This document shows, in pieces, positions 53,607-61,755 of a stretch of DNA of 64,000 nucleotides; within the stretch, counting starts at the first letter, position 1, and every line of letters begins with the position of its first letter. The translations under genes were made by a program, and so were the position numbers. The stretch is from Bacillus sp. FJAT-28004. GTDB lineage: Bacteria > Bacillota > Bacilli > Paenibacillales > Paenibacillaceae. Under the pieces are notes generated by a model that did no database searches, was not told where the DNA came from, and saw nothing but the letters and a program-made list of their open reading frames with translations. Location: the NCBI RefSeq assembly GCF_001280845.1, contig NZ_LGHP01000001.1, positions 1,512,435-1,576,434 of the forward strand. Direction: 5' to 3'.

Positions 53607-54467
53607 ATGAAAATAGCAGATAAATTGCAGGTTGAGATGTCTTGGTGGGGTATGAATGGATTGCAAGGAACGGCGGGATATGCGCCTGATATTGAAGGGA
53701 AATTTAAGATCATAGCGGAGAGCGGATTCGATGGCATTAACGCATTTGTGCCAGCTCCTGAGGAAAGTGGTTTATGGAAGGAGCTGCTCCATCAATACAA
53801 TTTGTCATTTAGCGTAAATGCTTATCCTACTTCTCTGAACGACATGTCTGAGTTTTTGGATAAAGCGGCTGCTTTTGATAACATTCGCTACATTAATGCG
53901 CAAGTGATGAAGCCATTCCTAATTGGCGACTCGGCGTTAGAGCTGCTCTCTGGGATTGACGCGCTCTCGAGACAAGCGGGCATCCCCGTTTATGTTGAGA
54001 CACATCGGGGTACGATTACACAGGATCTGATTCGAACGCAGCAATATTTGCAGTCACTGCCGGAGCTTAAGCTTACGATCGATTATTCTCATTATGTCGT
54101 AGCGGGCGAGCTTCATACGATATCGGATGAGGCTGAGCAAATGCTGCAAAGCTTGCTGCCAAACACGCATAGTATTCACACCCGAATTTCGAATGGCGAG
54201 CAAATACAGATCGACCCAGGAGAAGCGGGCAATCATCCGATGCTGCCTCATTTCTCGAGGTGGTGGAGCCATGCAATGAGGCATTGGGTTAAACGGCCGA
54301 GACAGGAGAATGATACATTCCCTGTCGTCATTGAGCTGGGGCCTGCTTCGTACGCGATTACGTCAGATGAGGCTGGTTCTAGGCAAACGGAGATTAGTGA
54401 CCGCTGGTCGCAGTCGCTTTACTTGAAGCAACTTGTGCGGCAGCTCTGGCAAAAAGAGATAGAATAA
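53607..54467 (+). CDS. TIM-barrel sugar phosphate isomerase/epimerase-like protein
   Basis: 286 residues, ATG six bases after the PhyH stop; no separate ribosome site is clear, suggesting coupling. The motifs VETHRGTI, LTIDYSHYV, SIHTRIS and VIELGPA supply probable metal ligands and match, position by position, ETHRSR, ADFSHW, VHGRVG and AEFGPP of the protein at 21028. Both genes directly follow a PhyH gene. The overall identity is low, so this looks like an old pairing, not a recent duplication. Reaction unknown. Confidence 0.85.
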   Translation: MKIADKLQVEMSWWGMNGLQGTAGYAPDIEGKFKIIAESGFDGINAFVPAPEESGLWKELLHQYNLSFSVNAYPTSLNDMSEFLDKAAAFDNIRYINAQVMKPFLIGDSALELLSGIDALSRQAGIPVYVETHRGTITQDLIRTQQYLQSLPELKLTIDYSHYVVAGELHTISDEAEQMLQSLLPNTHSIHTRISNGEQIQIDPGEAGNHPMLPHFSRWWSHAMRHWVKRPRQENDTFPVVIELGPASYAITSDEAGSRQTEISDRWSQSLYLKQLVRQLWQKEIE

Positions 54468-54469
54468 AG

Positions 54470-54510
54470 GAAACCCCGACTTGGACCAAGATGGTTCAAG
54501 TCGGGGTTTC
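54470..54510 (+). terminator. Rho-independent terminator of PhyH/TIM-barrel operon
   Basis: GAAACCCCGACTTG and CAAGTCGGGGTTTC arms of 14 bases, then TTCG; it follows the TIM-barrel stop by 2 bp. Confidence 0.85.
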
Positions 54511-54550
54511 TTCGTATGGCATTTCATTTATCAACTTTGTGATGGGATTA

Positions 54551-54931
54551 CTATTTTTCAAAAAGAACATTTATAGCTTCAACGAGCCGTGGATCAGTTA
54601 CAAAATATTTATGACCAACGGAATTCGTTGTAAAGGATAGCTTTTGTTGATCACCTTCAAACAAGGCGACGGAATAACGAAAACCATCTCTTTTGCTTTG
54701 ATCCGAAGCTGGTATAAATGATATATCTTGTATAGATGTCAGCCAATCTTGGATTTGCTTCACATCGTGATAAGCTCGTTTATCTTCTGTAGACCCATTC
54801 GTAATTTCCAGATAATCTACGAACAAAATGTCTCCTGAATAAAAATCACTTAATGATTGGGATTCATTGTTAGTCTCCGCGCAGCCAGAAGCAAATAGGA
54901 GGATTAACAATAATAGGGACATTCTAATCAA
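54551..54931 (-). CDS. Small lipoprotein of unknown function
   Basis: 126 residues from the TTG at 54931, with GAGGAGGAG six bases upstream (an ATG at 54922 is too far). Signal ends at Cys17 (lipobox FASGC). The mature part (about 109 residues) looks like a compact alpha/beta domain: DILFVDYLEITNGSTEDKR, QIQDWLTSIQDISFIP, RYSVALFEGDQQKLSF and KYFVTDPRLVEAINVLF. No family recognised. It is monocistronic and convergent with the PhyH operon. Confidence 0.8.
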   Translation of the reverse strand: MIRMSLLLLILLFASGCAETNNESQSLSDFYSGDILFVDYLEITNGSTEDKRAYHDVKQIQDWLTSIQDISFIPASDQSKRDGFRYSVALFEGDQQKLSFTTNSVGHKYFVTDPRLVEAINVLFEK

Positions 54932-55249
54932 TCGGATCTCCTCCTCATGGAAAGTAAGGTCTCACTTAATAACGGTGAAAATCAAAATAATGTTCCACGT
55001 TATTAGTAAGAGGCTTCATGATGTTTCTTCAATTTCATTAGTGGTAGCGCTGATCAACCTAATATGGAGCAGACAGGTATCAAAAATGCAATTTGCGTCA
55101 TATCCTATAGCATGTTCGCATAGCTAAACAGGGTGATTTTAATAGCTATTCTATTCGAGGCTGTTCTGAGGTTTATATCCATTTGGGACAACCCATTAAT
55201 TTAATAGACGTATGCATGTGCATACTACAGTTGCAAGCGAGCTAATAAC
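54932..55249. other. Intergenic stretch without recognisable gene
   Basis: AT-rich divergent region between the lipoprotein gene and the flavin oxidoreductase. It has a weak interrupted inverted repeat (AATAACG near 54968, CGTTATT near 55000) and no convincing reading frame with a ribosome site. Confidence 0.5.
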
Positions 55250-55278
55250 TTGACGTCACTTAATAACTTATGTATCAT
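55250..55278 (+). promoter_or_regulatory. Sigma-A promoter of luciferase-like oxidoreductase gene
   Basis: TTGACG at 55250-55255, 17-bp spacer, TATCAT at 55273-55278; 68 bp before the GTG start. Confidence 0.65.
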
Positions 55279-55294
55279 TACTTACGTAAAGTAA
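55278..55294 (+). promoter_or_regulatory. HxlR/YodB-type operator
   Basis: TTACTTACGTAAAGTAA contains TACT-N7-AGTA (55279-55282 and 55290-55293), the consensus of YodB/CatR-class redox regulators, and sits immediately after the -10 box. Confidence 0.55.
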
Positions 55295-55346
55295 CTGAGT
55301 TTCACCTAAAATAGAATATGTTTTTTTATATAATTATAGGAAAGCG

Positions 55347-56468
55347 GTGTTTGACATCAACGAGAAAATACAACAAGATGCTCAGCCTTCGAAGGAACGA
55401 GCAGAAGTGTTCGAATTTGGCATTTATACATTAGGAGACATCAGTACTGATCCTATTAGCGGAAAGTCGCCTAATGCGAGAGATCGTTTGAAGGAAATCG
55501 TGGCAGCCGCAAAGCTTGCTGATGAGGCAGGCATTGATGTGTTTGGAGTGGGTGAGCATCATCGTTTGGATTTCGCTGTAACTTCTCCGCCAGTCCTACT
55601 TGCAGCAATCGCTCAAGCTACGAAGCGCATTCGCTTAACGAGCGCAACAACGGTGCTTGGAACCTCTGATCCTGTTAGAGTATTCGAGGATTTCGCTACG
55701 CTTGATTTGCTGTCTGATGGACGTGCTGAAATTATTGCGGGACGCGGGGCTTACGTAGAATCCTTTCCGTTGTTCGGTTTTGAGCTTGAGAACTATAAGG
55801 AACTCTTCCATGAGAAGCTGAATCTGCTTCTAGAATTGAATAAAGCAGAACATATAACATGGAATGGGAAATATAGAACCCCGCTGCAAAATGCTGAAAT
55901 TGCTCCTCGTCCAGACCAGACGCATCTACCGGTTTGGGTCGGTGTCGGCGGTACGCCTCAAAGCGCTGAGTTGGCAGGAAGTCTTGGTCTAGGAATGACC
56001 CTTGCGATTCTGGGCGGTGACCCCGCTCGGTTCAAATCGCTTGTTGAAGTATACCGGGCTGCGGGCATTCGTGCAGGTCATAAGAAAGAAGCTCTTAAAG
56101 TAGCTATAACAAGCCATGGTTATATTGCTGACTCGACTACGCAAGCGAAAGATGAATATTATCCTTATTATGCGAATTATGTGAGCCAGTTCATGGGCGG
56201 CAAGCAGAGAGGCGAGAAGATGGCACGCGAACAATTCGAACAATTAGCAAGTCCGATAAATGCACTGGCTGTTGGCAGCCCGGAAATGCTTGTTGAGAAA
56301 ATATTAGCGCAGCACGAGCTCTTTGGACATCATCGCTTCATGGCTCAGTTTGATATTGGGGGCATTCCATTCTCAAAGGTAGCCGCTTCGATTGAGCTGC
56401 TTGCGACGAAGGTTGCGCCAGTTGTTCGCAGAGAGCTGAGCAAAGGAACTGTCATTAAAGCCGATTAA
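55347..56468 (+). CDS. LLM class flavin-dependent oxidoreductase (luciferase-like)
   Basis: Bacterial-luciferase-like FMN- or F420-dependent oxidoreductase, 373 residues, GTG start with AGGAAAG upstream. The TIM-barrel core has FEFGIYTLGDISTDP, AGIDVFGVGEHHRLDFAVTS, IRLTSATTVLGTSDPVRVFE and the phosphate-grip region PVWVGVGGTPQSAELAG. Such enzymes oxidise or reduce small organics, including alkanesulfonates; no sulfonate transport genes are near. The promoter carries a TACT-N7-AGTA operator, implying control by an HxlR/YodB-like redox or quinone sensor encoded elsewhere. It is a single-gene unit. Confidence 0.9.
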   Translation: MFDINEKIQQDAQPSKERAEVFEFGIYTLGDISTDPISGKSPNARDRLKEIVAAAKLADEAGIDVFGVGEHHRLDFAVTSPPVLLAAIAQATKRIRLTSATTVLGTSDPVRVFEDFATLDLLSDGRAEIIAGRGAYVESFPLFGFELENYKELFHEKLNLLLELNKAEHITWNGKYRTPLQNAEIAPRPDQTHLPVWVGVGGTPQSAELAGSLGLGMTLAILGGDPARFKSLVEVYRAAGIRAGHKKEALKVAITSHGYIADSTTQAKDEYYPYYANYVSQFMGGKQRGEKMAREQFEQLASPINALAVGSPEMLVEKILAQHELFGHHRFMAQFDIGGIPFSKVAASIELLATKVAPVVRRELSKGTVIKAD

Positions 56469-56662
56469 TAGTAGCGATAACAACAATAACTAGAAGACTG
56501 TTCAATGCCATCTTATGGCGGCGGCAGTCTATTTTTTTGCCATCATATGTCCCAAATGGTTCATTATTTATTCGCGGAACGACTCATTTCGTTATTCAAA
56601 TTGGCGCCTGTGAATACTATACTCGGTTTATTAGAGCGATGCTTATTAATGGGAGGTCGATT

Positions 56663-58285
56663 ATGTTGGAATTTGTAGATTTATTAACCAATCCGGACAA
56701 TGTTGAAATCGAATGGGAAGAGGGATGGGTTCGCGCCTCGTTTCGTTCAAGGGAATGGTATGCAGGTGAAACTGTCATTTCATTTGAATCAAAGACTAAT
56801 CGTATGGCGGTTCGATTAAGTGGAGGTCAGACACCAGTAAGGCGGCTTCATTTGAGATGGAAACGCAAGCTCGATAGCGGTATTCGCTTACTGGGTGATC
56901 AATGGGAACGCGGTTACGGGGATTTGGAGTGGAGAGGTCTTGTTGCTGAACGTGAAATGCCATGGTATTTTCTTTTATCAGGAGGAGGTCGGACACATGG
57001 CTACGGCGTAGAAACCGGCACAAGTTCCTTTTGTTATTGGCAAGCTGATGCAGGTGGGATTAGCCTTACGCTTGATGTCCGCTGCGGTGAAGCGGGAGTA
57101 CTGCTGGGCGATAGAACGCTCGAAGCTGCAGTAATTGTAACGAGAGAAGGCGCAGAGGGTGAATCGGCATTCAGTGCAGCTACAGCTTTTTGCCGAATGA
57201 TGTGCAAGCAGCCGATCCTTCCTGCACAGCCGGTTTATGGTGGAAATAACTGGTACTATGCCTATGGGAATAGCTCGACGGCAGCGATAATTGCTGATTC
57301 AGAGCGCATATCGAATTGGTCTTCTTCGATGGATAACCGACCGTTTATGGTCATTGATGACGGTTGGCAGCTTTGCAGCGGAGGGGGCAGCTGTAACGGT
57401 GGACCTTGGCAGCCTAACTATCAGTTTTCTGATATGCAGAAATTAGCTGGCGATATGAAAGGGATTGGGGTTCGACCTGGCATATGGTGCAGACCGCTAT
57501 TAGTCGCAAACAGTGTGCCTTATCATTGGAGAAGGTATGGTGGTCATCAAACCGATGGTATTTATTTGGACCCAAGTGTGCCCGATGTGCTTGATTATGT
57601 AGGCAATGAAATTCGCAAGCTGCATGATTGGGGCTACGATCTAATCAAGCATGATTTCTCCACTTTTGATATTTTTTCCAAATGGGGCTTTGAAATGGGC
57701 ACATCCATGAGTAATCATGGTCTAGCCTTTGCTGATCGTACGAAGACAACAGCGGAAATTATTGTCGCTTTGTATAAGAAGATTGCAGAAGCATCCGCTG
57801 ATAGCTTGATAATTGGATGTAACACAGTAGGACACTTGGCAGCGGGCTTGGTTGAAATTCAGCGGACTGGTGACGATACGAGCGGTAAAGAATGGGAGCG
57901 TACTCGCAAAATGGGCGTCAACACGCTTGCGTTCCGCATGCCGCAGCATGACACCTTCTTTGCGGCTGATGCCGATTGTGTTGGCTTGACGAGCGACGTG
58001 CCTTGGAATTTGAACAAGCAATGGCTGGAGCTATTGTCCGAAAGCGGCACACCGCTGTTCATTTCTGCAGATCCAAAGGCGGTTGGCACGGAGCAGGAAG
58101 CAGCCATTCGCAAAGCGTTCGAGCGAGCATCTAAACCGCTGCCGCCGGCTGAACCGCTGGACTGGCTTGATGACCGCTGTCCGTCCCGATGGAAGCTAGC
58201 CGGAGAGGAACGGCATTTCGATTGGTATGCTGAGCGCGGCGTACAGCTGAATGAGCGTCCTGAAGTTATTCTAAGGGAGCAGTAG
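56663..58285 (+). CDS. Clan GH-D glycosidase (alpha-galactosidase-like, GH36/GH27 relative)
   Basis: Cytoplasmic glycosidase, 540 residues, no signal; start is the ATG at 56663 with GGGAGGT upstream. The N-terminal 200 residues form a beta-sandwich (GIRLLGDQWERGYGDLEW). The TIM barrel has NNWYYAYGNSS, the strand motif VIDDGWQLC (Asp232/Asp233), the nucleophile Asp331 in LIKHDFST (K-x-D) and acid/base candidate Asp404 in RTGDDTSG. These match GH27/GH36/GH31-like retaining alpha-glycosidases, but the loop CSGGGSCNGGPW and other details are unlike classical alpha-galactosidases, so the substrate is open. It overlaps a convergent araC gene by 20 bp. Confidence 0.85.
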   Translation: MLEFVDLLTNPDNVEIEWEEGWVRASFRSREWYAGETVISFESKTNRMAVRLSGGQTPVRRLHLRWKRKLDSGIRLLGDQWERGYGDLEWRGLVAEREMPWYFLLSGGGRTHGYGVETGTSSFCYWQADAGGISLTLDVRCGEAGVLLGDRTLEAAVIVTREGAEGESAFSAATAFCRMMCKQPILPAQPVYGGNNWYYAYGNSSTAAIIADSERISNWSSSMDNRPFMVIDDGWQLCSGGGSCNGGPWQPNYQFSDMQKLAGDMKGIGVRPGIWCRPLLVANSVPYHWRRYGGHQTDGIYLDPSVPDVLDYVGNEIRKLHDWGYDLIKHDFSTFDIFSKWGFEMGTSMSNHGLAFADRTKTTAEIIVALYKKIAEASADSLIIGCNTVGHLAAGLVEIQRTGDDTSGKEWERTRKMGVNTLAFRMPQHDTFFAADADCVGLTSDVPWNLNKQWLELLSESGTPLFISADPKAVGTEQEAAIRKAFERASKPLPPAEPLDWLDDRCPSRWKLAGEERHFDWYAERGVQLNERPEVILREQ

Positions 58286-59216
58286 GGTCGGAGCTGGGTA
58301 AATGAACGGAATGAGGCTCCACCTCAAGCGGTGTTAAATAGCTTATCGTTGATTTATGCTGTCTCCGATATGCGCCTGGCGTTAGTCCAGTCCACTTGGC
58401 GAACTGCCTAATAAAGCTTTGCACATTCTCGAATCCAATTCGGAAAGCGATCTCTTCAAGGGGTACGTTTCGCATGACAAGCATATGCATCGCTTCCTGC
58501 TGTCTAATGATCGATAAATATTGACGAGGCGACATCCCGTAAGCTTGTTGAAACAAGCGACCGGCATGTCTGCGGCTAATGCCTATCTTATCTGCGATGG
58601 TTTCAAGCCAGTTGCTCGTTGTTGAATCCGTTCCTAACTCATTAAATGTGCTGAGCAGTGCCTCTATTTCCCTGGCGATCTGATCAGAAATCGGCTGCTC
58701 ATTTGGTTTTTTGGTGGAGCGTACGGCTGATTTGTACACATACTCCTCCAAATGCACGAGCATTTCGTTACAAAGCATAAAGACGCGGTGAGTAGATGTA
58801 TCCTGCTGCAAGCAAGAAATTAGTGCTTTTAGCAAAGGGTTAAGATGTTGATTGAGCGGGTGCTCTCTTGCAAATAAATACTCACCGCTTGATCGAAACG
58901 CGTAGAGCAGCTTGCTGTCTACATTTTGTAAATGAATGACAAAACCGCTCATCGGCTGCTGCTGTGGAACATGAAAGTCATGCAGCTTCATGGGTGGAAT
59001 TAGAATAATATCGCCTTCATGCTGTGAGAAGCTTTCATTTCCAATACGCGCTGTTTGTTCGCCGCTTAGAACGATATTGATTTCGAGCATGCGATGATGC
59101 AGATGTAAATCGCATACGGGACCAGGACCGAATTGGAACGTACGCATTCCGTATAAGAAAAGCTGTTCTTTATAATTGGGAAACGATTGGTTAAGCGCAG
59201 GGATAAGACCGCTCAT
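58266..59216 (-). CDS. AraC family transcriptional regulator
   Basis: 316 residues from the ATG at 59216, five bases after GAAGGAG (a second ATG at 59219 is immediately next to it; upstream in-frame codons have no ribosome site). The cupin part has DLHLHHRMLEINIVLSGEQ and IILIPPMKLHDFHVP. The C-terminal domain has IGISRRHAGRLFQQAYGM and ends SFIRQFAKWTGLTPGAYRRQ. Its tail overlaps the 3' end of the GH-D glycosidase gene, which it may regulate. Confidence 0.9.
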   Translation of the reverse strand: MSGLIPALNQSFPNYKEQLFLYGMRTFQFGPGPVCDLHLHHRMLEINIVLSGEQTARIGNESFSQHEGDIILIPPMKLHDFHVPQQQPMSGFVIHLQNVDSKLLYAFRSSGEYLFAREHPLNQHLNPLLKALISCLQQDTSTHRVFMLCNEMLVHLEEYVYKSAVRSTKKPNEQPISDQIAREIEALLSTFNELGTDSTTSNWLETIADKIGISRRHAGRLFQQAYGMSPRQYLSIIRQQEAMHMLVMRNVPLEEIAFRIGFENVQSFIRQFAKWTGLTPGAYRRQHKSTISYLTPLEVEPHSVHLPSSDPTAPLE

Positions 59217-59451
59217 CATAGCTCCTTCGTAAGCAAAAATGTTTATACATGTATTATCTCTCTTACAACTGGAATATTGCAATGAGAGCAAAAACCTAAG
59301 CGATGAATAAAGGGGAGTTTCTTCTTAGAAATAGGGAGGACTCTTCTTTTTTTCGCAATGGGACTACCATACGATTATTATGAATGCTCATAGCCGATGG
59401 GGTGAAGGAGATGGTACAATTATAGGAAAAGCTAATTTAAGGGAGAGACAT

Positions 59452-59754
59452 ATGGAGGTTCATAGACTAGATGAATTAAGACAAGCCATCGATCAAATCG
59501 ATCGCGAAATGATTTCCTTGCTTGCGAAGCGGTTTCAATTAACAGAAGAAGTGGGTATGTACAAGGCAGTAAATCAACTATCCGCACAAGATCCGAGTCG
59601 TGAAGCTAATCAATTTGACAAAATAAAGACGCTTGCAAGCAGTCAAGAGTTAAACCCGGAATATGCAGCCTCTATATATAGATGCTTGATGGACGTAGTT
59701 ATCTCGCGACATAAGGAAATCGAGCAAAGGTATGTTCAGAACAATCGGATTTAG
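59452..59754 (+). CDS. Chorismate mutase (AroQ class, type II)
   Basis: Small all-alpha enzyme converting chorismate to prephenate, 100 residues from the ATG at 59452 with AAGGGAGAG upstream (an ATG at 59380 lies before that site). Helix 1 carries the classical LDELRQAIDQIDREMISLLAKR with active-site Arg, then LTEEVGMYKAVNQ with Lys and the C-terminal SIYRCLMDVVISRHKEIEQ. It is a free-standing copy not fused to a DAHP synthase or prephenate dehydratase and not near other aromatic genes. Confidence 0.9.
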   Translation: MEVHRLDELRQAIDQIDREMISLLAKRFQLTEEVGMYKAVNQLSAQDPSREANQFDKIKTLASSQELNPEYAASIYRCLMDVVISRHKEIEQRYVQNNRI

Positions 59755-59806
59755 CTGATATAGAATATTAATAAACCATTTTGTAACGAAGGAAGGGATG
59801 GAAACG

Positions 59807-60571
59807 ATGATTTTATATGAGAAGGAAGACGCATTCATATTAATCGCACAGCATGATCATGCGAGGATATCTGGAGATCTTGTTTCTGCCTGGCAAAGCC
59901 AGTTATTTCATAGTGATGAGCGAAAAGATGAATTAGCTTACGCTGCTTACGAGCATGACAGCAGTTGGATTGATCTAGATCGTATCCCACTGTGGAATGA
60001 CGCAGCGAATATGCCTTTTTCGTTCCGTGATTTTCCAGGCAACATCCGCTTTTTCTTCTACTCCAAAGGTTTGGATCATGTTCAGAAAACGAGTGAATAT
60101 GCAGCTCTACTTGGAAGCATCCTCTATACGACGCTTGCCGAAAGGTTCCGAAATGATGACACGATTACGTTTGTGGAACGTGAATTTGCTAGGCAAAGCG
60201 CCATCATTGAGCGGCTGCAGCTGGACGTAAAGCTGCTTCAGCTTCATGCGAAGGCACTGCTGCTTTGTGATGAACTGTCGCTGTTTGTATGCATGGAGCA
60301 GCCGGGCACACCGCGGCACCAATATGAATGGTTTTCTAACGGGTTCCCTTATTGGTTCGATCGTACGGGTCAAACTTCATTGATAGCAGAGTGGAAGGAT
60401 GAAACGACCATTCAATTGAATCCGTTCCCTTTCAATCATGAGGTGGAGACTACGTTGTCCTATAAAGAGGTAAGCAAGGACGATATATCCGTTTACGGCA
60501 TAGCCGAAGCTTACCAGCGAGCTAAGCTGCTTAAGCATAAGATTCGCTTTCAACAAGCGCCGAAGGATTAG
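59807..60571 (+). CDS. DUF3891 family protein
   Basis: 254 residues from the ATG at 59807, 10 bases after GGAAGG (an ATG at 59798 is one base after it). The family motifs IAQHDHARISGDLVSAWQ, YAAYEHDSSWIDLDRIPLWND and ALLLCDELSLFVCMEQPG show paired His-Asp residues reminiscent of HD-domain metal sites, but function is unassigned. It follows the chorismate mutase gene by 52 bp and is ended by a terminator; co-transcription is possible. Confidence 0.85.
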   Translation: MILYEKEDAFILIAQHDHARISGDLVSAWQSQLFHSDERKDELAYAAYEHDSSWIDLDRIPLWNDAANMPFSFRDFPGNIRFFFYSKGLDHVQKTSEYAALLGSILYTTLAERFRNDDTITFVEREFARQSAIIERLQLDVKLLQLHAKALLLCDELSLFVCMEQPGTPRHQYEWFSNGFPYWFDRTGQTSLIAEWKDETTIQLNPFPFNHEVETTLSYKEVSKDDISVYGIAEAYQRAKLLKHKIRFQQAPKD

Positions 60572-60586
60572 GAATCGCTTGAAGTT

Positions 60587-60618
60587 AGGATACTGTCCAA
60601 TGGACGGTATCCTTTTTC
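60587..60618. terminator. Terminator between DUF3891 and germination operon
   Basis: GGATACTGTCCA, one-base loop, TGGACGGTATCC, then TTTTT; between convergent genes at 60571 and 60631. Confidence 0.8.
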
Positions 60619-60630
60619 CAATACCCATAC

Positions 60631-61755
60631 TTACTTAATGGGCCCCATCGAATTTATTTCTATATCCACTTTAACATTCACTTCAGCATTCGAAAATGCT
60701 TCACCCCATTGATCCTCAACCTTGCAAAATTCCTCGTATTCATGTGCTCTTGCATAAACACCAAGCCCTATTGGATCGATTTTATTTTTTTGCAGTTTCC
60801 CTATAATGGCCAAAATTTGATCCTTTATGAGGATCTCAACTTGTTTTTCAAGCTCTTTATCATTCTTCTCTACGTTGAATGGGAATAGATGCTCAGAGAG
60901 ACCAACCCTTGTTTTAATGTGAATATCAAACTTGAATTTATTGTTTTTATATGCAGTCTTGATTTTTGTTTTTACTTTGGCGCCAGTCAGGCTCAGAATA
61001 TTAGTTTGGAATGGCCCATGAACGGGCTCATCAGGAATTTGATAGGTTAAACTGAAGCCCGGTGCAGCTTGCTCCTGCAAAATACTCAGCAAAATCGTTT
61101 CCTGTGAGCCCAAGGAAAGGACATACTTGCCTCGCTGATTCAGCAAAGCAGAGCCTTTCAGCCTAACCTGCTTGTTGACGATCTTCACTTCAGCAATGTA
61201 AGGGGTTATGCCCATATCATAAAATTGCCTGTGAAATTCTTGGGCGGTCGTCGCATACGTTTCCGATTTTACGGCTTTGGTGTCGACCATGCCCCGGAGT
61301 AGAATAGGAAGCAGCGGCTGATCTGGCGGATTTAATAAAAAAACATCCTCCACAGACCCGTCAACGGCAATAACACGGTCGGTAACCGTGTTTCTTGCAT
61401 CACGAAACAGTACATCGAGCAAAGGAATCCAATCCTCATAACTCAAAAAATGTCTGCCTAGGAGGATAACCTGATAATTTCGTCCTTGAAGGGAGCCGCT
61501 TGACTGGGCATCTTGAACCCCTTTGGATTGTCGAAGCGATTCAACTCTTCCCGATGTTTCTTGACTCTTTTTCTTAATATTTTTGCTGAAAACAGGAGCG
61601 GAGGAGTAAAAATGAAGTTTTTCATTTTTATCCAAGTCAAGTCCAAGTGCAAGTGGTGTTGCCGCATTTTCTAAGTACAGCTGATCCCCGCAACCAGACG
61701 TGGTGAGGCAAATGGTAATGATTAAGCAACTAACGAAAAAGAACTGCTGCTTCAT
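60631..61755 (-). CDS. Ger(x)C family spore germination lipoprotein
   Basis: Third subunit of a GerA-type germinant receptor, 374 residues, with CGGAGGG before the ATG. The signal ends at Cys22 (TTSGC). The mature protein has the GerC N-domain (LALGLDLDKNEKLHFYSS), HFLSYEDWIPLLDVLFRDARN, RGMVDTKAVKSETYA and the C-domain with the long helix KQVEILIKDQILAIIGKLQ and IDPIGLG. It sits on the outer face of the spore inner membrane. Its ATG overlaps the gerB-type stop by four bases. Confidence 0.93.
   Translation of the reverse strand: MKQQFFFVSCLIITICLTTSGCGDQLYLENAATPLALGLDLDKNEKLHFYSSAPVFSKNIKKKSQETSGRVESLRQSKGVQDAQSSGSLQGRNYQVILLGRHFLSYEDWIPLLDVLFRDARNTVTDRVIAVDGSVEDVFLLNPPDQPLLPILLRGMVDTKAVKSETYATTAQEFHRQFYDMGITPYIAEVKIVNKQVRLKGSALLNQRGKYVLSLGSQETILLSILQEQAAPGFSLTYQIPDEPVHGPFQTNILSLTGAKVKTKIKTAYKNNKFKFDIHIKTRVGLSEHLFPFNVEKNDKELEKQVEILIKDQILAIIGKLQKNKIDPIGLGVYARAHEYEEFCKVEDQWGEAFSNAEVNVKVDIEINSMGPIK

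Noticed and set aside
54867..55127. Plus-strand frame of 86 codons in the gap before the flavin oxidoreductase
   Set aside because: Overlaps the lipoprotein signal region on the other strand, lacks a ribosome site and resembles no protein.
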